From: Lutibacter sp. A80
GTDB lineage: Bacteria > Bacteroidota > Bacteroidia > Flavobacteriales > Flavobacteriaceae
Length of the DNA: 64,000 nt
Assembly: GCF_022429645.1 (NCBI RefSeq)
Contig: NZ_CP092480.1
Span: forward strand, 833,501-897,500
Direction of reading: 5' to 3'
Within the stretch, counting starts at the first letter, position 1. Each line of letters begins with the position of its first letter. The notes under the pieces are model-generated. The model was not told where the DNA came from. It saw only the letters and a program-made list of their open reading frames with translations, and did not search any database. Below are positions 63,020 to 64,000 of this stretch, piece after piece. A program made the position numbers and the translations under genes.

Positions 63020-64000
63020 TTACTGATTATTTAATTCATTTAATACTAAACGCAAATCGATGTAAGAATACTTATCATCGATTTTGTGTTTTAAATCTGA
63101 AATACTTTCAAAAGTTATTGTAGGAATTAACGCTTTTAATTCTTTATAATAACTTTTTGATATTAAATCAGTTATTTCAACTTCTTTTGAAGGAATAAAA
63201 GAAGCTAAATGTGTAGTAATTGTTTCTGCAGTAAGTCCTCTTTCATCAGCAATTTCTTGAATAGTTTTACCAGATTTAAATAATTCCAACGATATCTTTT
63301 TACTGCTTCCTTTCTTTTTTTTTCTTGAAGGTTTGTCTTCAAGAAACATGTTTTCATTAGAAATTTCAATATCATTTTCAATCCAATAATCTCCAATAAC
63401 TTTTAAAATAGCTTCACCATACTTTTTTACACGTACTTTACCAAAACCTTTTATACTTAATAGTTCTTTAGAACTTGTTGGTAAAATTTCACATAATTTA
63501 TACAAAGCTTTCTGAGAAAAAACTTGATAATGGTTTATATCATTTTTCTCAGCAATGGTATCTCTTAATTTATGTAAACGTTCAAATAATTCTTTATTTT
63601 CAGTGCCTTCCACAGCTATAACTTTAGCTTTTTTAGATGATTTTTTAGCCAAAAAGACTGCGTTAGCTCTTAATTCTAAAAATTTTAAAGTGCTAAATCC
63701 TACTGTCAAATTTTTAAAATAACTTAATTTGGTTATTAAAAATTCTTCAATTATATCTAATTGCTTATCAATATCAGTTGCTACAGCTTTATTATCTGTT
63801 GTATAATTAAAGGCTTTATAAGGAGTTTCTATAAAGTTTATAGTTTGTTCATTAAAGTATTGATTAGCCTTTATAAAACGCTCTTGAATTGTCTTATCTG
63901 CTTCTGGCTCTGTACTTGTATTTGCTAAATTATGTAATTGTATTTTAAATGAATTTCCTACTTTTAATAAGTTTGTAATTGTATCTTTTATTGCTATAAA
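63020..64000 (-). CDS. C-terminal part of a helicase-like protein with HRDC and HTH domains (partial)
   Basis: The minus-strand frame is open from the window edge to the stop at 63020 (326 residues read), so the N-terminus lies beyond 64000; the TTG at 63709 is internal, not a start. An HRDC-like domain is seen (LFERLHKLRDTIAEKNDINH, then LLSIKGFGKVRVKKYG). After a Lys-rich linker comes a helix-turn-helix ISLELFKSGKTIQEIADERG as in HTH_40 domains of RecQ-type and PIF1-like proteins. In Flavobacteriia I associate this tail with an N-terminal PIF1-like ATPase, which is not visible here. Confidence 0.75.
   Translation of the reverse strand, partial: FIAIKDTITNLLKVGNSFKIQLHNLANTSTEPEADKTIQERFIKANQYFNEQTINFIETPYKAFNYTTDNKAVATDIDKQLDIIEEFLITKLSYFKNLTVGFSTLKFLELRANAVFLAKKSSKKAKVIAVEGTENKELFERLHKLRDTIAEKNDINHYQVFSQKALYKLCEILPTSSKELLSIKGFGKVRVKKYGEAILKVIGDYWIENDIEISNENMFLEDKPSRKKKKGSSKKISLELFKSGKTIQEIADERGLTAETITTHLASFIPSKEVEITDLISKSYYKELKALIPTITFESISDLKHKIDDKYSYIDLRLVLNELNNQ

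Noticed and set aside
63020-63709. Complete 229-residue gene starting at 63709
   Set aside because: The start is a TTG inside an open frame that continues without a stop to the window edge, so this is the C-terminal part of a larger protein.
1-64000. CRISPR arrays, tRNA/rRNA genes, restriction or defence systems
   Set aside because: No spaced direct repeats, no cloverleaf or rRNA signatures, and no nuclease/methylase modules were seen on reading; a tRNAscan and defence-HMM search would confirm.

Overview
The window looks like a core-genome segment of a marine-type Flavobacteriaceae (phylum Bacteroidota). The evidence is: very A+T-rich DNA; genes without Shine-Dalgarno sequences; many promoter-like TAnnTTTG elements; a fused ThrA; a SecA with the long Bacteroidota-type insertion; RibB carrying a decayed RibA-like domain; BshC (bacillithiol); carboxypeptidase-like regulatory domains; PepSY-like proteins; and a 6S-Flavo-like RNA between rny and zapA. 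I cannot name the genus. I saw no tRNA, rRNA, CRISPR array, insertion sequence or prophage.

Layout. 1-84: tail of an upstream gene and its terminator. 346-5257: threonine leader peptide and thrA-thrB-thrC. 5311-9552: two small secreted or unknown proteins, an OmpR-type two-component system, and two PepSY-like envelope proteins. 9838-13028: a cystathionine-type PLP enzyme, aroQ (-), an outer-membrane barrel (-), and xerD. 13233-16700 (-): a very large protein that I think is PPi-type PEP carboxykinase. 17039-19420 (-): rny, 6S-like RNA, zapA, and a coiled-coil gene. 19589-25343: M23 peptidase, TonB-dependent receptor, small protein (-), MATE exporter (-). 25504-32841: tpx, dgkA, ftsK, lolA-like, lptF/G-like, ribB and a lipoprotein, closely packed on one strand. 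32833-37077: pepE (-), three tandem paralogues with a carboxypeptidase-like regulatory domain, a GNAT enzyme and a DUF6702-like protein. 37231-41869: two tandem M1 metallopeptidases sharing a near-identical 3' block. 42011-44249: cold-shock protein, pentapeptide repeat protein, methyltransferase, MBL hydrolase (-). 44643-49107: three-gene proton-translocating transhydrogenase and a 484-aa conserved protein. 49167-50820: ECF sigma factor, repeat-bearing membrane protein, Spy-like protein. 50861-59498: YkgJ-type protein (-), argS, lpdA, metal-ribbon lipoprotein, unknown protein, bshC (-), methyltransferase, cobalamin adenosyltransferase, DUF2795 protein. 59668-64000: secA and the C-terminal part of a helicase-like protein (-) running off the window.

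How the genes work together. thrABC convert aspartate to threonine, probably under control of a Thr-rich leader peptide. rny and zapA serve RNA turnover and division, with a regulatory RNA between them. ftsK, lolA and lptF/G serve chromosome segregation and outer-membrane assembly. pntAA/pntAB/pntB balance NADH and NADPH. The ECF sigma trio looks like an envelope-stress circuit, and the two-component system next to PepSY-like proteins looks like a second envelope-sensing unit.

Nothing here is an obvious defence island or mobile system. The most interesting points are the Thr leader, the 6S-like RNA, the putative PPi-PEPCK, two cases of apparent gene conversion or recent duplication, the three coupled tandem paralogues with identical 17-bp overlaps, the repeat-bearing putative anti-sigma factor, and the conserved protein next to the transhydrogenase genes.
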